A DNA stretch of 64,000 nucleotides from Streptomyces sp. MP131-18 (GTDB lineage: Bacteria > Actinomycetota > Actinomycetes > Streptomycetales > Streptomycetaceae), in the NCBI RefSeq assembly GCF_001984575.1, contig NZ_LZNS01000001.1, positions 2,055,275 to 2,119,274 on the forward strand, in the 5' to 3' direction. The position numbers and the translations under genes were made by a program. Below, piece after piece: positions 52,629 through 61,732 of this stretch (position 1 is the stretch's first letter; the number at the start of each line of letters is the position of its first letter). The notes beneath the pieces were generated by a model. It searched no databases. It saw nothing but the letters and a program-made list of their open reading frames with translations, and was not told where the DNA came from.

Positions 52629-53612
52629 TCAAAAGAGCACGCGCGCGAGCGCGCCGCGGGCGGCGATCACGCGCGGGTCGTCGGGGCCGACGACCTCGAA
52701 CAGTTCAAGCAGCCGGACCCGCGCCGCGTCCCGGTCCTCACCGAACGTGCGCTGCACCGTGCCGACCAGCCGGCCGAACGCGTCCTCGACGTGCCCGCCG
52801 ACCAGGTCGAGGTCGGCGACGGCCAGTTGCGCGGCGACGTCCTCGGGGCGGTCCGCGGCGGCCTTGCGCGCCCGGTCCGGGTCCGTGCCCTGAATCCGGT
52901 TCAGGAGCTGGGCCTGGGCGAGGCCGAGCTTGGCCTCCACGTTCGCCGGCTCCTCGGCCAGCACGTTCTCGTAGGCCTGGATCGCCCCGCCCAGGTCTCC
53001 CCCGTCCAGCGCGGCGTGCGCCGCGGCCAGCGCCGGGTTGGACGGCGGCTCGGGCTCGACCGGCTCCTGGACCTGGCGGTCCGCGGCGGCCTGCGCCGGG
53101 TCGACCTGCGTGCCGACGATGCCGAAGCGCTGCTCCGCCGCCTCGATCAGCTGGTCGAGTACCTGCCGCACCTGCGGCTCGGGCGCGGCCCCCTGGAACA
53201 GCGGCAGCGCCTGGCCCGCGATCACGGCGAACACCGCGGGGATGCCCTGCACCCCGAATTGCTGGAACAACATCTGGTTGGAGTCGACATCGATCTTGGC
53301 AAGGACGAACTGCCCGGCGTACTCCTCGGCCAGCCGCTCCAGGATCGGGCTGAGCTGCTTGCAGGGACCGCACCACTCGGCCCAGAAGTCGATGACGACC
53401 GGGACCTCGGTGCTGCGCTGGAGCACCTCCTGCTCGAAGGTCGACTCGTCGACATCGATGACCAGCTGGACGTGGGCTTCCGGCTGCTGCCCGCCCGCCT
53501 GGGCCGTGGCCCGCTGAGCGCGGGCCTGCTCCGCCTTCTGCTTGGCCTCTGCGGCCGCCTTCACCGCGGAGAGGTCAACGGCTCCGCTCATGGACATATT
53601 GCGTGGCTGCAT
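52629..53612 (-). CDS. Thioredoxin-domain protein with TPR tail (CnoX/YbbN-like)
   Basis: 327 aa from ATG 53612 (AAGGGGGGAG upstream). MQPRNMSMSGAVDLSAVKAA matches the remembered S. coelicolor SCO5419 start. A charged helix precedes the thioredoxin fold with active site Cys81-Gly-Pro-Cys84 (FWAEWCGPCKQLSPIL) and cis-Pro GVQGIPAVF. The C-terminal 140 residues form TPR-like helices (NPALAAAHAALDGGDLGGAIQAYENVLAEEPANVEAKLGLAQAQL pattern in parts). Similar to CnoX/YbbN chaperedoxins that guard folding proteins from oxidation; a redox chaperone role is inferred. Confidence 0.93.
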   Translation of the reverse strand: MQPRNMSMSGAVDLSAVKAAAEAKQKAEQARAQRATAQAGGQQPEAHVQLVIDVDESTFEQEVLQRSTEVPVVIDFWAEWCGPCKQLSPILERLAEEYAGQFVLAKIDVDSNQMLFQQFGVQGIPAVFAVIAGQALPLFQGAAPEPQVRQVLDQLIEAAEQRFGIVGTQVDPAQAAADRQVQEPVEPEPPSNPALAAAHAALDGGDLGGAIQAYENVLAEEPANVEAKLGLAQAQLLNRIQGTDPDRARKAAADRPEDVAAQLAVADLDLVGGHVEDAFGRLVGTVQRTFGEDRDAARVRLLELFEVVGPDDPRVIAARGALARVLF

Positions 53613-53679
53613 GAGACCAGTCTCCCCCCTTCCGTGACCGTTCGGGTACGGGCCCCGCGGTGGCGGGGCCCGGAGGGGG

Positions 53680-55380
53680 CTAAAAGCCGGGCGGCTCGGT
53701 CCAAGTGCCCCACTCGTCCCGCAACGTTCCGCAGATTTCCCCCAGGGTCGCCTCCGCGCGCGCCGCACGCAGCATGGGCTCGATCATGTTCCGCCCGGAG
53801 CCAGCGGCGTCGAGCAGGCCGCCGAGTGCCGCCCGGACGTCCGCCTCGTCGCGCGCCGCCCGGCGGGCGGCCAGGGCGCGCACCTGCTCCCGTTCGACCT
53901 CGTGTCCGACGCGCAGGATCTCCAGCTCACCGGTGACCGAGCCGGTGTGGCAGTTGACGCCGACGACGCGCTTCTCGCCCTTTTCCAGCGCCTGCTGGTA
54001 GCGGAACGCGGCCTCGGCGATATGTCCCGTGAACCAGCCCTCCTCGATGCCGCGCAGCAGCCCGGAGGTGACCGGCCCGATCGGGTGCTGCCCGTCGGGC
54101 ACCGCGCGCCTGCCGCGCTCCAGGATCTGCTCGAAGATCTTTTCGGCCTCGGCCTCGATCCGGTCGGTCAGCTGCTCGACGAACCAGGAGCCGCCGAGCG
54201 GATCGGCGACGTTGGTGACGCCGGTCTCCTCCATCAGCACCTGCTGCGTGCGCAACGCGATCTCGGCGGCCCGCTCGCTGGGGAGGGCCAGCGTCTCGTC
54301 CAGCGCGTTGGTGTGCAGCGAATTGGTGCCGCCGAGCACCGCGGCCAGCGCCTCCACGGCGGTGCGCACCACATTGTTGTACGGCTGCTGGGCGGTCAGC
54401 GAGACGCCCGCGGTCTGGGTGTGGAAGCGCAGCCACTGGGCGCGCTCGCTCGTGGCGCCGTAGACGTCGCGCAGCCAGCGCGCCCAGATGCGGCGGGCGG
54501 CGCGGAACTTGGCGATCTCCTCGAAGAAGTCGAGGTGGGCGTCGAAGAAGAACGACAGTCCTGGCGCGAACGTGTCCACGTCCAGGCCGCGACTGAGGCC
54601 GAGCTCCACGTAGCCGAAGCCGTCGGCGAGCGTGTAGGCCAGCTCCTGCGCGGCGGTGGACCCGGCCTCGCGGATGTGGTAGCCGGAGACGGACAGCGGC
54701 TTGTAGTCGGGGATGCGCGCGGAGCAGAACTCCATCAGGTCGCCGATGAGCCGCAGGTGCGGCTCGGGTGCGAAGAGCCACTCCTTCTGCGCGATGTACT
54801 CCTTGAAGATGTCGGTCTGGAGCGTCCCGTTGAGCGTGCCGAGGTCCACCCCCTGCCGCTCCGCGGCCACGACGTACATGCAGAAGACGGGCACGGCCGG
54901 CCCGCTGATCGTCATGGAGGTGGTGACCTCGCCGAGCGGAATGCCGCGGAAGAGGACCTCCATGTCGGCCGCGGAGTCGATGGCGACGCCGCAGTGGCCG
55001 ACCTCGCCGAGCGAGCGCGGGTCGTCCGAGTCGCGGCCCATGAGCGTGGGCATGTCGAACGCGACCGAGAGGCCGCCGCCCCCGGCGTCCAGGATCATGC
55101 GGTAGCGCTCGTTGGTCTGCTCCGCGTTCCCGAAGCCGGCGAACTGGCGGATCGTCCACGTCCTGCCCCGGTAGCCGGTGGGGTACAGGCCGCGCGTGAA
55201 GGGGAACTCGCCGGGCCAGCCGATGCGCTCGAAGCCCTCGTAGGTGTCGCCGGGACGGGGTCCGTACACGGGCTCAACGGGATCGCCGGAGAGCGTGGAG
55301 AAGTCGGCGTCCCGGGTACGGGACGCGTCGAAGCGAGCCTGCCAGCGTAGGCGGCCCGCGGTGATGGCGTCGGAGTCCAT
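53680..55380 (-). CDS. icmA: Isobutyryl-CoA mutase large subunit
   Basis: 566-aa substrate-binding subunit of a coenzyme B12-dependent acyl-CoA mutase, isobutyryl-CoA to n-butyryl-CoA. Two substrate-specificity residues separate it from methylmalonyl-CoA mutase: Phe80 (IRQFAGFG) where MCM has Tyr, and Gln198 ([10 protein letters not shown]) where MCM has Arg. Other blocks: [44 protein letters not shown]. The B12-binding domain is absent as expected, since IcmB is separate; IcmB is not in this window. ATG 55380 has only GGGCGG nearby; a 20-bp palindrome sits 11 bp upstream. Confidence 0.95.
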   Translation of the reverse strand: MDSDAITAGRLRWQARFDASRTRDADFSTLSGDPVEPVYGPRPGDTYEGFERIGWPGEFPFTRGLYPTGYRGRTWTIRQFAGFGNAEQTNERYRMILDAGGGGLSVAFDMPTLMGRDSDDPRSLGEVGHCGVAIDSAADMEVLFRGIPLGEVTTSMTISGPAVPVFCMYVVAAERQGVDLGTLNGTLQTDIFKEYIAQKEWLFAPEPHLRLIGDLMEFCSARIPDYKPLSVSGYHIREAGSTAAQELAYTLADGFGYVELGLSRGLDVDTFAPGLSFFFDAHLDFFEEIAKFRAARRIWARWLRDVYGATSERAQWLRFHTQTAGVSLTAQQPYNNVVRTAVEALAAVLGGTNSLHTNALDETLALPSERAAEIALRTQQVLMEETGVTNVADPLGGSWFVEQLTDRIEAEAEKIFEQILERGRRAVPDGQHPIGPVTSGLLRGIEEGWFTGHIAEAAFRYQQALEKGEKRVVGVNCHTGSVTGELEILRVGHEVEREQVRALAARRAARDEADVRAALGGLLDAAGSGRNMIEPMLRAARAEATLGEICGTLRDEWGTWTEPPGF

Positions 55381-55390
55381 ACCGCCCAAT

Positions 55391-55410
55391 TTACTTGGAC
55401 GTCCTAGTAA
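55391..55410 (-). promoter_or_regulatory. 20-bp near-perfect palindrome upstream of icmA
   Basis: TTACTTGGACGTCCTAGTAA: 9 of 10 base pairs match (only T/T at the sixth pair). It lies 11-30 bases before the icmA start, where promoter and RBS should be, so a bound repressor would block expression. The regulator is unknown; the MarR gene at 55847 or an acyl-CoA-responsive TetR protein are candidates. Confidence 0.65.
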
Positions 55411-55423
55411 CTGTCGAGTGCAG

Positions 55424-55445
55424 AGCCCTCCGGAGCCGGAGGGCT
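55424..55445. terminator. Hairpin AGCCCTCCGG / CCGGAGGGCT
   Basis: 10-bp arms with a minimal loop, between the icmA promoter and the larger hairpin at 55462. Together they form a double barrier between the DUF3817 unit and icmA. Confidence 0.5.
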
Positions 55446-55461
55446 GTAGGACTCCGCATTG

Positions 55462-55492
55462 CGCCGCGGACCGCGGCCTGCGGTCCGCGGCG
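55462..55492 (-). terminator. Hairpin terminator after DUF3817 gene
   Basis: Perfect 13-bp stem CGCCGCGGACCGC / GCGGTCCGCGGCG, loop GGCCT, directly abutting the DUF3817 stop codon. Confidence 0.75.
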
Positions 55493-55828
55493 TTATGCGC
55501 CGACGGGCTCGGACTGCTCCTCGTCCTCCAGCAGCGGCTGCACCTCCGCGCTGATCCGCCGCTCGACGACGAACGCGGCGAACGGGATCGTCCCCGACAC
55601 CAGGACCCACAGCAGCTTGCCGAAGGGCCAGCGGGCCTTGTGGCCGAGGTCGAAGGCGAAGACCAGGTAGATCATGAACAGCAGGCCGTGGGCCTGCGAG
55701 ACCATGAAGGTGACGTCGTCGCCCGTGTCGAAGCCGTACTTGAAGACCATGCAGGTGCAAAGGACCAGCAGCATCACGGCGGTGACGTAGGCCATGACGC
55801 GGTATCGCGTGAGCACACTCCGCTTCAT
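55493..55828 (-). CDS. DUF3817 membrane protein
   Basis: 111 aa with three to four membrane segments: VMAYVTAVMLLVLCTCMVF, AHGLLFMIYLVFAFDLG (conserved HG-LF motif), and LLWVLVSGTIPFAAFVVERR. The end is acidic. Family DUF3817 (small integral membrane proteins, function unknown). Same direction as and 18 bp from the MarR gene, so a two-gene operon. A paralogue lies at 61337. Confidence 0.88.
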   Translation of the reverse strand: MKRSVLTRYRVMAYVTAVMLLVLCTCMVFKYGFDTGDDVTFMVSQAHGLLFMIYLVFAFDLGHKARWPFGKLLWVLVSGTIPFAAFVVERRISAEVQPLLEDEEQSEPVGA

Positions 55829-55846
55829 GCGGCCGAGCCTATCCGG

Positions 55847-56392
55847 TCATTCGGGGCGATCTTCCCCGGCCCCCTCGAAGCCCGCACCGCCCTCGAAGTC
55901 GCGGGCCGCGATCCGCAGCGGGCGCAGCAGCGCGAAGATCTCCTCGCACTCCTCGTCGTCGTAGGCGCCGAGTCCGAAGTCGACCGCCATCAGGTCGCGG
56001 GTCGCGGCGTCGCACACCGCCCGGCCCTCCTCGGTGATCGACGCCAGGGTGCCGCGGCCGTCGTTGGGGTTCGGCCGCTTGGTCACCAGGCCGGAGCGCA
56101 CCAGGCGGTCCACCGTGTTGGTGACGGAGGTGGGGTGGACCATCAGCCGCTCGCCGATCTTGGACATCGGCAGCTCGCCCGCCTTGCTGAAGGTGAGCAG
56201 GACCAGCGCCTCGTAGCGGGCGAACGTGAGCCCGTAGGGCTTGACCACCGCGTCCACCTCGGCCAGCAGGATCTGGTGGGCCCGCATGATCGAGGTGATC
56301 GCCGCCATGGACGGCGCCGGTCCCCAGCGGCGTTTCCAGAGGTCGTCGGCACGGGCGATCGGATCAAAAGGAAGGCTGAGCGGTTTCGGCAC
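55847..56392 (-). CDS. MarR-family transcriptional regulator
   Basis: 181 aa. Winged helix with SKIGERLMVHPTSVTNTVDRLVRSGLVTKRPNPNDGRGTLASITEEG; flanking helices QILLAEVDAVVKPYGLTFARYEALVLL. The N-terminal KPLSLPFDPIARADDLWKRRW is conserved in the Streptomyces SCO5413 group (memory). Ligand unknown. Operon with DUF3817; candidate binder of the icmA palindrome. Confidence 0.92.
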   Translation of the reverse strand: MPKPLSLPFDPIARADDLWKRRWGPAPSMAAITSIMRAHQILLAEVDAVVKPYGLTFARYEALVLLTFSKAGELPMSKIGERLMVHPTSVTNTVDRLVRSGLVTKRPNPNDGRGTLASITEEGRAVCDAATRDLMAVDFGLGAYDDEECEEIFALLRPLRIAARDFEGGAGFEGAGEDRPE

Positions 56393-56484
56393 GCGGCGAC
56401 CCTATCGGCCCAGCCGCGGCGAGTGCCGCCGAGCGGTCGGTGGCGCTGCCGGGCGGGCACGTTCCGTCATGACACGATGACGCC

Positions 56485-57507
56485 ATGTACGGCAGTCTTC
56501 GCATCCGGCGCCTCGCCGCGGCCGTGATCTGCGCCCTCCTCGCCCTCGGCTGCACCTCCGGCTCCGGCGGCTCCTCCGGCCCCGGCGGGCCCGAGGAGGA
56601 GGACCCGTCGCAGGCGGCGGACGCGGGCGCGGAGTTCTGGGTGGACCCCGAGAGCCCGGCCGCGCGGCAGGTGCGGGAGTGGGAGGCGGCGGGCCGGGCC
56701 GAGGACGCGGAGCTCCTGCGGCGCATCGCCGACCGCCCGGTGGCGACGTGGCCGCCGGGCGAGGAGGACCCCGCGCCGCGGGTCCGGGCGGTGACCGGGG
56801 CGGCCACGGCGCAGGACCGGATGGCGGTGCTGGTGGCCTACAACATTCCGCACCGCGACTGCGGCCAGTACTCGCAGGGCGGCGCGGCGGGCGCGGGGGC
56901 CTACCACGGGTGGATCGACTCCTTCGCCGCGGCCATCGGGGACACGTCGGCCACCGTGATCCTGGAGCCGGACGCGGTGCCGCACACGGCGGACGGCTGC
57001 ACCGACGCGTCGTACGTGCCCGAGCGTTTCGCGCTGCTGGCGCACGCGGTGGACCGGTTGAAGCAGCAGCCGAACACCCGGGTCTACCTCGACGCGGGCA
57101 ATCCGAGCTGGATCACCGAGCCGGCCCGCCTCGCCGACCCGCTCAGGCAGTCCGGCGTCGAACGGGCGGACGGTTTCGCCGTGAACGTCGCCAACTTCCA
57201 GACGCTCCGGGACAGCGCGGCGTACGGGCACCAGCTGTCGGAGCTGCTCGGCGGGGCCCACTTCGTGATCGACACCAGCCGCAACGGGAACGGTCCTTAC
57301 GAGGGCGGCGAGGAGGCGTGGTGCAACCCGCCGGGCCGGGCGCTCGGCACCCCGCCCACGACGGACACCGGCGACCCCCTGATCGACGCCTACCTGTGGA
57401 TCAAGCGCCCCGGCGAGTCCGACGGCGAGTGCCGCGGTGGCCCCGCCGCGGGCCGCTGGTGGCCCGACTACGCGCTCGCGCTGGCCCGGGAGTCGGGCAC
57501 CGGCTGA
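56485..57507 (+). CDS. cslZ: GH6 endoglucanase-like lipoprotein (CslZ)
   Basis: 340-aa GH6 hydrolase. Lipobox LLALGC near residue 23 with a Gly/Ser/Pro linker, then MAVLVAYNIPHRDCGQYSQGGA, a catalytic Asp in VILEPDAVPH, HFVIDTSRNGNGP, WCNPPGRALG and DAYLWIKRPGESDGEC, all GH6 blocks. Cys pairs fit the GH6 disulfides. Located tail-to-tail with glxA-cslA; in S. lividans the equivalent CslZ trims or processes the beta-glucan made by CslA (established there). Confidence 0.92.
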   Translation: MYGSLRIRRLAAAVICALLALGCTSGSGGSSGPGGPEEEDPSQAADAGAEFWVDPESPAARQVREWEAAGRAEDAELLRRIADRPVATWPPGEEDPAPRVRAVTGAATAQDRMAVLVAYNIPHRDCGQYSQGGAAGAGAYHGWIDSFAAAIGDTSATVILEPDAVPHTADGCTDASYVPERFALLAHAVDRLKQQPNTRVYLDAGNPSWITEPARLADPLRQSGVERADGFAVNVANFQTLRDSAAYGHQLSELLGGAHFVIDTSRNGNGPYEGGEEAWCNPPGRALGTPPTTDTGDPLIDAYLWIKRPGESDGECRGGPAAGRWWPDYALALARESGTG

Positions 57508-57526
57508 CCGCGCTTCACGCGGTCAG
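57504..57526. terminator. Bidirectional terminator between cslZ and glxA
   Basis: Perfect 9-bp arms CTGACCGCG / CGCGGTCAG with loop CTTCA; it includes the cslZ stop codon and ends 11 bases before the glxA stop. Confidence 0.7.
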
Positions 57527-57536
57527 TGGCACGCGG

Positions 57537-59468
57537 TCACTCGACGACGTGAATCCACGTCGCCTCGGACGGCGTGCCCGCCTCGTCCGTCACGAACAGC
57601 ATGTACCAGCCGGGCGGGACGAGGGACGTGTCGTCCGGGATGGTGAACGACGCCTCGCCCTCGCCGCGTTCGATCTCCAGCTCGATGGAACGCTGCTCCA
57701 CGTCGGTGGTGTGGGTGACGGCGCTGGGGCGCATCAGGCGGGCCGTCTCGATCCGGCCCGGCCGCTCGGTGCGGAACGTGACGGTGTCGCCGGGCGCGGC
57801 CCGCCGCGGGCCCTCGCCGAGTACGGGGCGCGTCTCCTCCTTGCCGTCGAAGAGGTAAGGCGGGGTGTAGATCTCGATGCGCTTCTCGAACTCGCCCATG
57901 CGCGTGTTGTCCGCGTCGCCGAACAGCGGGTCGGAGCCGAACGTCGCGACCCGGCCGTCGGGCAGGAGCAGCGCCTCGGAGTGGTAGTTGCGGCCCACCT
58001 TCGGGTCGGCGGCCTGCCGGAACTCGTTCGTCGCCGGGTCGAAGAACTGGGCCCGCAGGATGTCGCTCTCGCCGCGCCCGCGGTAGTCCTCCGAGCCGCC
58101 GGAGGTGAAGACGGTGTCGTCCGGCAGGATCACGCTGTTGAGATAGCGGGTGCCCTGCGGCAGGGACGGGCCCTCGCGGTAGCGGGGGTCGTCCTCGGTG
58201 AGATCGACGATCGCGGTGCGCTCCGTCGACTTCTCCGACTCGCCCACGCCCCCGCCGCCGAGCACCATGAACCGCTGGTCCTGGGCCGGGGGCAGCAGCA
58301 GAGAGGCGGAGGTCTCCAGCTGGTCGGGGTCGCCGATCCCGCCGACCTCCGTGAACGTGTTGTCCTCCAGGTCCCACAGGCCGGGCTCGCGGCCTTCGTC
58401 CGCCGGGCCGTAGCCGGCGTTGGAGCCGGTGTAGAAGATCTTGCCGCCCTGGGTGAGGAAGAGGGCGGGGTAGGTGGGGAAGTAGCGTTCCGGGCCTTCG
58501 GACCAGGTCTTCGACTCCGGGTCGTAGATCTCGTTGATGCCCGGCACGACCTCGCCGACCTCGTCGAGCCCGGAGACGGTGAGCACCCGGCCGTCGGGCA
58601 GCGCGGTGAGCGTCGGGTACCAGCGGGCCTCCGCCATGGACGGCACGGGCACGTAGCGCTCGGCCTCCGGGTCGAACTCGTAAGCCGCGTCGATGCCCTG
58701 GAAGTCCTGGTCATCCAGGGTCAGTTCGCCGGCCAGGCCGTAGAAGTTGTCCGCGTCGCGCCCCTTGAGGCCGACGATCTCGTACTGCGCGGAACCGTTG
58801 GCGACGCCCTCCTCGCCCTCCTCGGCGGCGACCACGAACACCCGGATCTCGCCCGCTGTGATCCGCACCTCGCCGTCCACGACCTCCTTCCCGGCCCGCG
58901 GCACGGTCACCGTGGCCTCGGTGACGTACTCCTGCCCAGAGGGGGAACGCAGCCGCGTGCCCTTCTCGAACTTCCGCTCGACGTCCGGGTTCTCGTTCTT
59001 GAGCAGCATCGGGCCGCCCGCGTGCGTCACGGCGTCGCCGAGCACCTCGTAGCGCGCGGTGCCGCCGGCCACCAGCAGGCGGCCGTCCGGCAGTTGGGCG
59101 TGCCCGGCGCAGAACAGGTCCTCGGGGGTGGGCACCTCGGAGAACTCGTTCGTCTCCGGGTCCCACAGGACCGTCTGGAAGGTCCCGGCGTCGAACTCCT
59201 CCTCGACGTTGCCCGAGCCCGCGATCAGCAGCACCTTGCCGGTGCGCAGCAGCGCGGCGTGGATGGCGTTCGTGCGGAACTCCTCGGGCACGTCCACGAC
59301 GTCCCAGGAGCCGTACTGCGCCTGGTACTCGGGCCTGGATATGCGGTACTCGTGCAGGCGGTCCTGCGCGAAGCTCAGCGCGGCCGGCACGTTGAACGCG
59401 GCGAGCAGCAGGGTGGCGCCGGTGCCGACGGCGGTCTTCTTCATCCGGTCGCTGGGGCGGTACCTCAT
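57537..59468 (-). CDS. glxA: GlxA, copper radical oxidase (galactose oxidase-like)
   Basis: 643-aa copper enzyme with a Tyr-Cys cofactor, required with CslA for the tip-located glycan in Streptomyces. Hallmarks: Cys120 (DLFCAGHAQL), Trp283-Tyr284 (AEARWYPTLTALPDGR; the Cys-linked Tyr with its adjacent Trp), axial Tyr-His in GRNYHSEALLLPDGR, and the second His in SAVTHTTDVEQRS. Kelch-like repeats lie between. The N-terminal membrane segment (ATLLLAAFNVPAALSF) anchors or exports it. ATG overlaps the cslA stop. In the S. lividans protein, as I recall, these are Cys121, Trp288 and Tyr289. Confidence 0.96.
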   Translation of the reverse strand: MRYRPSDRMKKTAVGTGATLLLAAFNVPAALSFAQDRLHEYRISRPEYQAQYGSWDVVDVPEEFRTNAIHAALLRTGKVLLIAGSGNVEEEFDAGTFQTVLWDPETNEFSEVPTPEDLFCAGHAQLPDGRLLVAGGTARYEVLGDAVTHAGGPMLLKNENPDVERKFEKGTRLRSPSGQEYVTEATVTVPRAGKEVVDGEVRITAGEIRVFVVAAEEGEEGVANGSAQYEIVGLKGRDADNFYGLAGELTLDDQDFQGIDAAYEFDPEAERYVPVPSMAEARWYPTLTALPDGRVLTVSGLDEVGEVVPGINEIYDPESKTWSEGPERYFPTYPALFLTQGGKIFYTGSNAGYGPADEGREPGLWDLEDNTFTEVGGIGDPDQLETSASLLLPPAQDQRFMVLGGGGVGESEKSTERTAIVDLTEDDPRYREGPSLPQGTRYLNSVILPDDTVFTSGGSEDYRGRGESDILRAQFFDPATNEFRQAADPKVGRNYHSEALLLPDGRVATFGSDPLFGDADNTRMGEFEKRIEIYTPPYLFDGKEETRPVLGEGPRRAAPGDTVTFRTERPGRIETARLMRPSAVTHTTDVEQRSIELEIERGEGEASFTIPDDTSLVPPGWYMLFVTDEAGTPSEATWIHVVE

Positions 59469-61240
59469 GCGTCAACTCCCACGGGTCGTTGCGGAGCGGT
59501 GTCGTCGGTGGGTTCGGGGGCGCCGGGCTCGCCTGCGCCCGGTGGCCCGGCCGCGGCGGGCCGCGCGGAGCCGGCGGCGCGGCGCAGCTCCAGGCGCCAG
59601 ACGGCCACGGGGGCCAGACAGATGACGAGGGCGAGCAGCGCCCAGGTGCGCATCGCGGCGTGGGTGTGCCCCTCGGCGAAGGAGAAGAGGAACGCGCAGG
59701 CGATGACGCCTGCCCAGAAGAAGTGCAGCCGGAACGTGGCCGGCCGGTCGGGGCTCACCTCGCCGCCCTTGGGGGTGACGACGAAGGAGGAGCGGCGGCG
59801 CAGCAGGGCGTCGAGCAGGGAACGGGCGTAGACCGGCGCGGAGAGCGCGGACATGAGCATGCCTGCGGCACCCGAGGAGCCGGCCGGTTCGTGCGGGGAG
59901 ACGTTGTGCCGCCGGTTCCACATGTACAGGCCGATCTGGAGGGCGGCGACGTCGCTGTAGAGCATCATCCACACCGAGGAGGCGACCTGCGTACCGGAGG
60001 CGCCGAGGGTGAGGTAGAGGGCGCAGCCGAGCGCGCCGAGGACCCAGGTGATCGCGGCCATCGGGTAGAAGGCCAGCATCAGCGAGTAGGCGAACGTGGC
60101 GCCGGCCGGGTGGCGGCGCGGGCCGCGGCCGTACTGGCGCAGGATGGTGTCGTAGGTGCCGCGGGACCAGCGCAGTTGCTGGGAGAAGAAGTCGGTCCAG
60201 CTGGAGGGGCCCTCGCCGACGGCGAGCACGTCGGGGGTGTAGACCGAGCGCCAGCGGTTGCCGGTGTCGGGGTTGACGGCGCGGTGGAGTTCGAAGCCGG
60301 TGGCCATGTCCTCGGTGACGGAGTCGACGAGGCCGCCGATGCCGCGGAGGGCCGAGATGCGGACGGCGTTGTTGGTACCGACGAACATGGCGGAGCCGTA
60401 GCGGTTGCCCGCGCGCTGGATCAGGGCGTGGAAGAGGAACTGCTGGCTCTCGGCGGCCTTGGTGACGGGGGTCAGGTAGTTCCCGTACACCTGCGGCCCG
60501 ACGACGAACGCGACCTCGGGATCGCGGAAGTAGCCCAGCATCCGTTCCAGGTAGCCGGGCAGCGGCACGTGGTCGGTGTCCACGGAGGCGAAGAAGTCGT
60601 ACTCGTCGCCGTGGGCGGCCAGCCAGGCGTTGTAGTTGCCGTGTTTGGTGCGGGCCCGGTGGGGACCGCTCGGCCGGTTCCACTCGGGGACGCCGTGCCG
60701 GGTGAAGTGCCGCACGCCCAGCTCCGCGCACAGCTCGCGGGCGGCGGGGTCGTCACCCTCGTCGAGCAGCCAGACGTCCAGCGGTCCTGGGTGCCTGAGC
60801 CGGGCGGCCCCCTCCAGGGTCGCCCGCACCATGGCCAGCGGCTCCTTGCCGGGCACGAAGGTGGTGAGGAACGCGACGCGGGTGCCGGTCTCGGCGACGA
60901 CGGGCACGGGGTCGCGGGCGACCAGGGTGGCGTGCGCGATGGAGACGACGTTGACGAGGCGGAACAGCTCGATGAGCCCGATGCAGCCGAGCATGACGGC
61001 GTCCGCGGCGAGCAGCCACCAGGGCGCGTGGTCGCGGTCGGTCCAGTGGCTCGGCCAGACCAGCCAGATCAGCAGCACCGCGGACAGCAGCGGCGCGAGC
61101 GTCATCAGCAGGGTGGCGCGTATTCGGTGCGGCTCACGGGAGATCAGCGTCCGGTAGCGGACCCGGTAGCCGGGCTCCGGCTCGGCGAGGGGCCCGGCAA
61201 GGCAGCTGAACGTCTCGTAGTCGTACGCCGCAAGCCGCAC
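59465..61240 (-). CDS. cslA: CslA, cellulose synthase-like glycosyltransferase (GT2)
   Basis: 591-aa membrane glycosyltransferase that polymerises a beta-linked glucan at the hyphal tip. GTG 61240 with GAGGAGG upstream. Two N-terminal membrane segments, then a GT2 domain with VDTDHVPLPGY (DxD), TEDMATGFELH (the TED catalytic motif) and QQLRWSRGTYD (Q-x-x-RW, processive), then four or five further membrane segments. No PilZ domain. Coupled to glxA by a 4-base overlap. Confidence 0.96.
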   Translation of the reverse strand: MRLAAYDYETFSCLAGPLAEPEPGYRVRYRTLISREPHRIRATLLMTLAPLLSAVLLIWLVWPSHWTDRDHAPWWLLAADAVMLGCIGLIELFRLVNVVSIAHATLVARDPVPVVAETGTRVAFLTTFVPGKEPLAMVRATLEGAARLRHPGPLDVWLLDEGDDPAARELCAELGVRHFTRHGVPEWNRPSGPHRARTKHGNYNAWLAAHGDEYDFFASVDTDHVPLPGYLERMLGYFRDPEVAFVVGPQVYGNYLTPVTKAAESQQFLFHALIQRAGNRYGSAMFVGTNNAVRISALRGIGGLVDSVTEDMATGFELHRAVNPDTGNRWRSVYTPDVLAVGEGPSSWTDFFSQQLRWSRGTYDTILRQYGRGPRRHPAGATFAYSLMLAFYPMAAITWVLGALGCALYLTLGASGTQVASSVWMMLYSDVAALQIGLYMWNRRHNVSPHEPAGSSGAAGMLMSALSAPVYARSLLDALLRRRSSFVVTPKGGEVSPDRPATFRLHFFWAGVIACAFLFSFAEGHTHAAMRTWALLALVICLAPVAVWRLELRRAAGSARPAAAGPPGAGEPGAPEPTDDTAPQRPVGVDA

Positions 61241-61336
61241 GGCACCCTCCTCAGGACGAAAGCCTCAAAGCCGACATATCAACGACACGTCAGGCCACAG
61301 GCCCTGTCGACCCGAGGGGGGCCGAGTGAGGGAAGG

Positions 61337-61681
61337 TCAGGCGTTGATGACGCCCTCGCGCCGCGCCCGGTCGGCGATCACCGCGTCGTCCTGCGCCCGG
61401 CGCAGGCTCCGCTCGGCGAAGAAACCGCCGGCGGGCAGCACGGACATCAGGAAGTACCAGGCGGCGGTCTTCAGCGGCCACTTCGTGCGGTTCCAGGCGT
61501 CGGCCCAGAACAGCACGTACACGACGAAGAGGAGGCCGTGCACCGCACCCATGACGGGCACGGCGTTAAAGTCCGTGGTCCGCTTCAGCACGGAGCAGAG
61601 CAGCAGCACCAGGAAGGAGACCGCTTCTGGGGCGGACACCAGACGGAGCCGGCGCAGGGCGGAGACGGTCTTGAGGTCCAT
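61337..61681 (-). CDS. DUF3817 membrane protein (second copy)
   Basis: 114 aa: VSFLVLLLCSVLKR, GAVHGLLFVVYVLFWADAW (the conserved HG-LF motif) and WYFLMSVLPAGGFFAERSL. Same family as 55493. Divergent from the MarR gene at 61829. Confidence 0.88.
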   Translation of the reverse strand: MDLKTVSALRRLRLVSAPEAVSFLVLLLCSVLKRTTDFNAVPVMGAVHGLLFVVYVLFWADAWNRTKWPLKTAAWYFLMSVLPAGGFFAERSLRRAQDDAVIADRARREGVINA

Positions 61682-61696
61682 GGGAATCCGCTTTCC

Positions 61697-61732
61697 GGGA
61701 ACGGGAACGGGAACGGGAACGGGAACGGGAAC
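61697..61732. repeat. Tandem hexamer repeat (GGGAAC)6
   Basis: Six perfect copies of GGGAAC then GGGG, starting 16 bases upstream of the DUF3817 start on its promoter side and about 97 bases from the MarR start. It is non-coding and phase-prone; repeat number could tune spacing between promoter elements. Confidence 0.9.
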
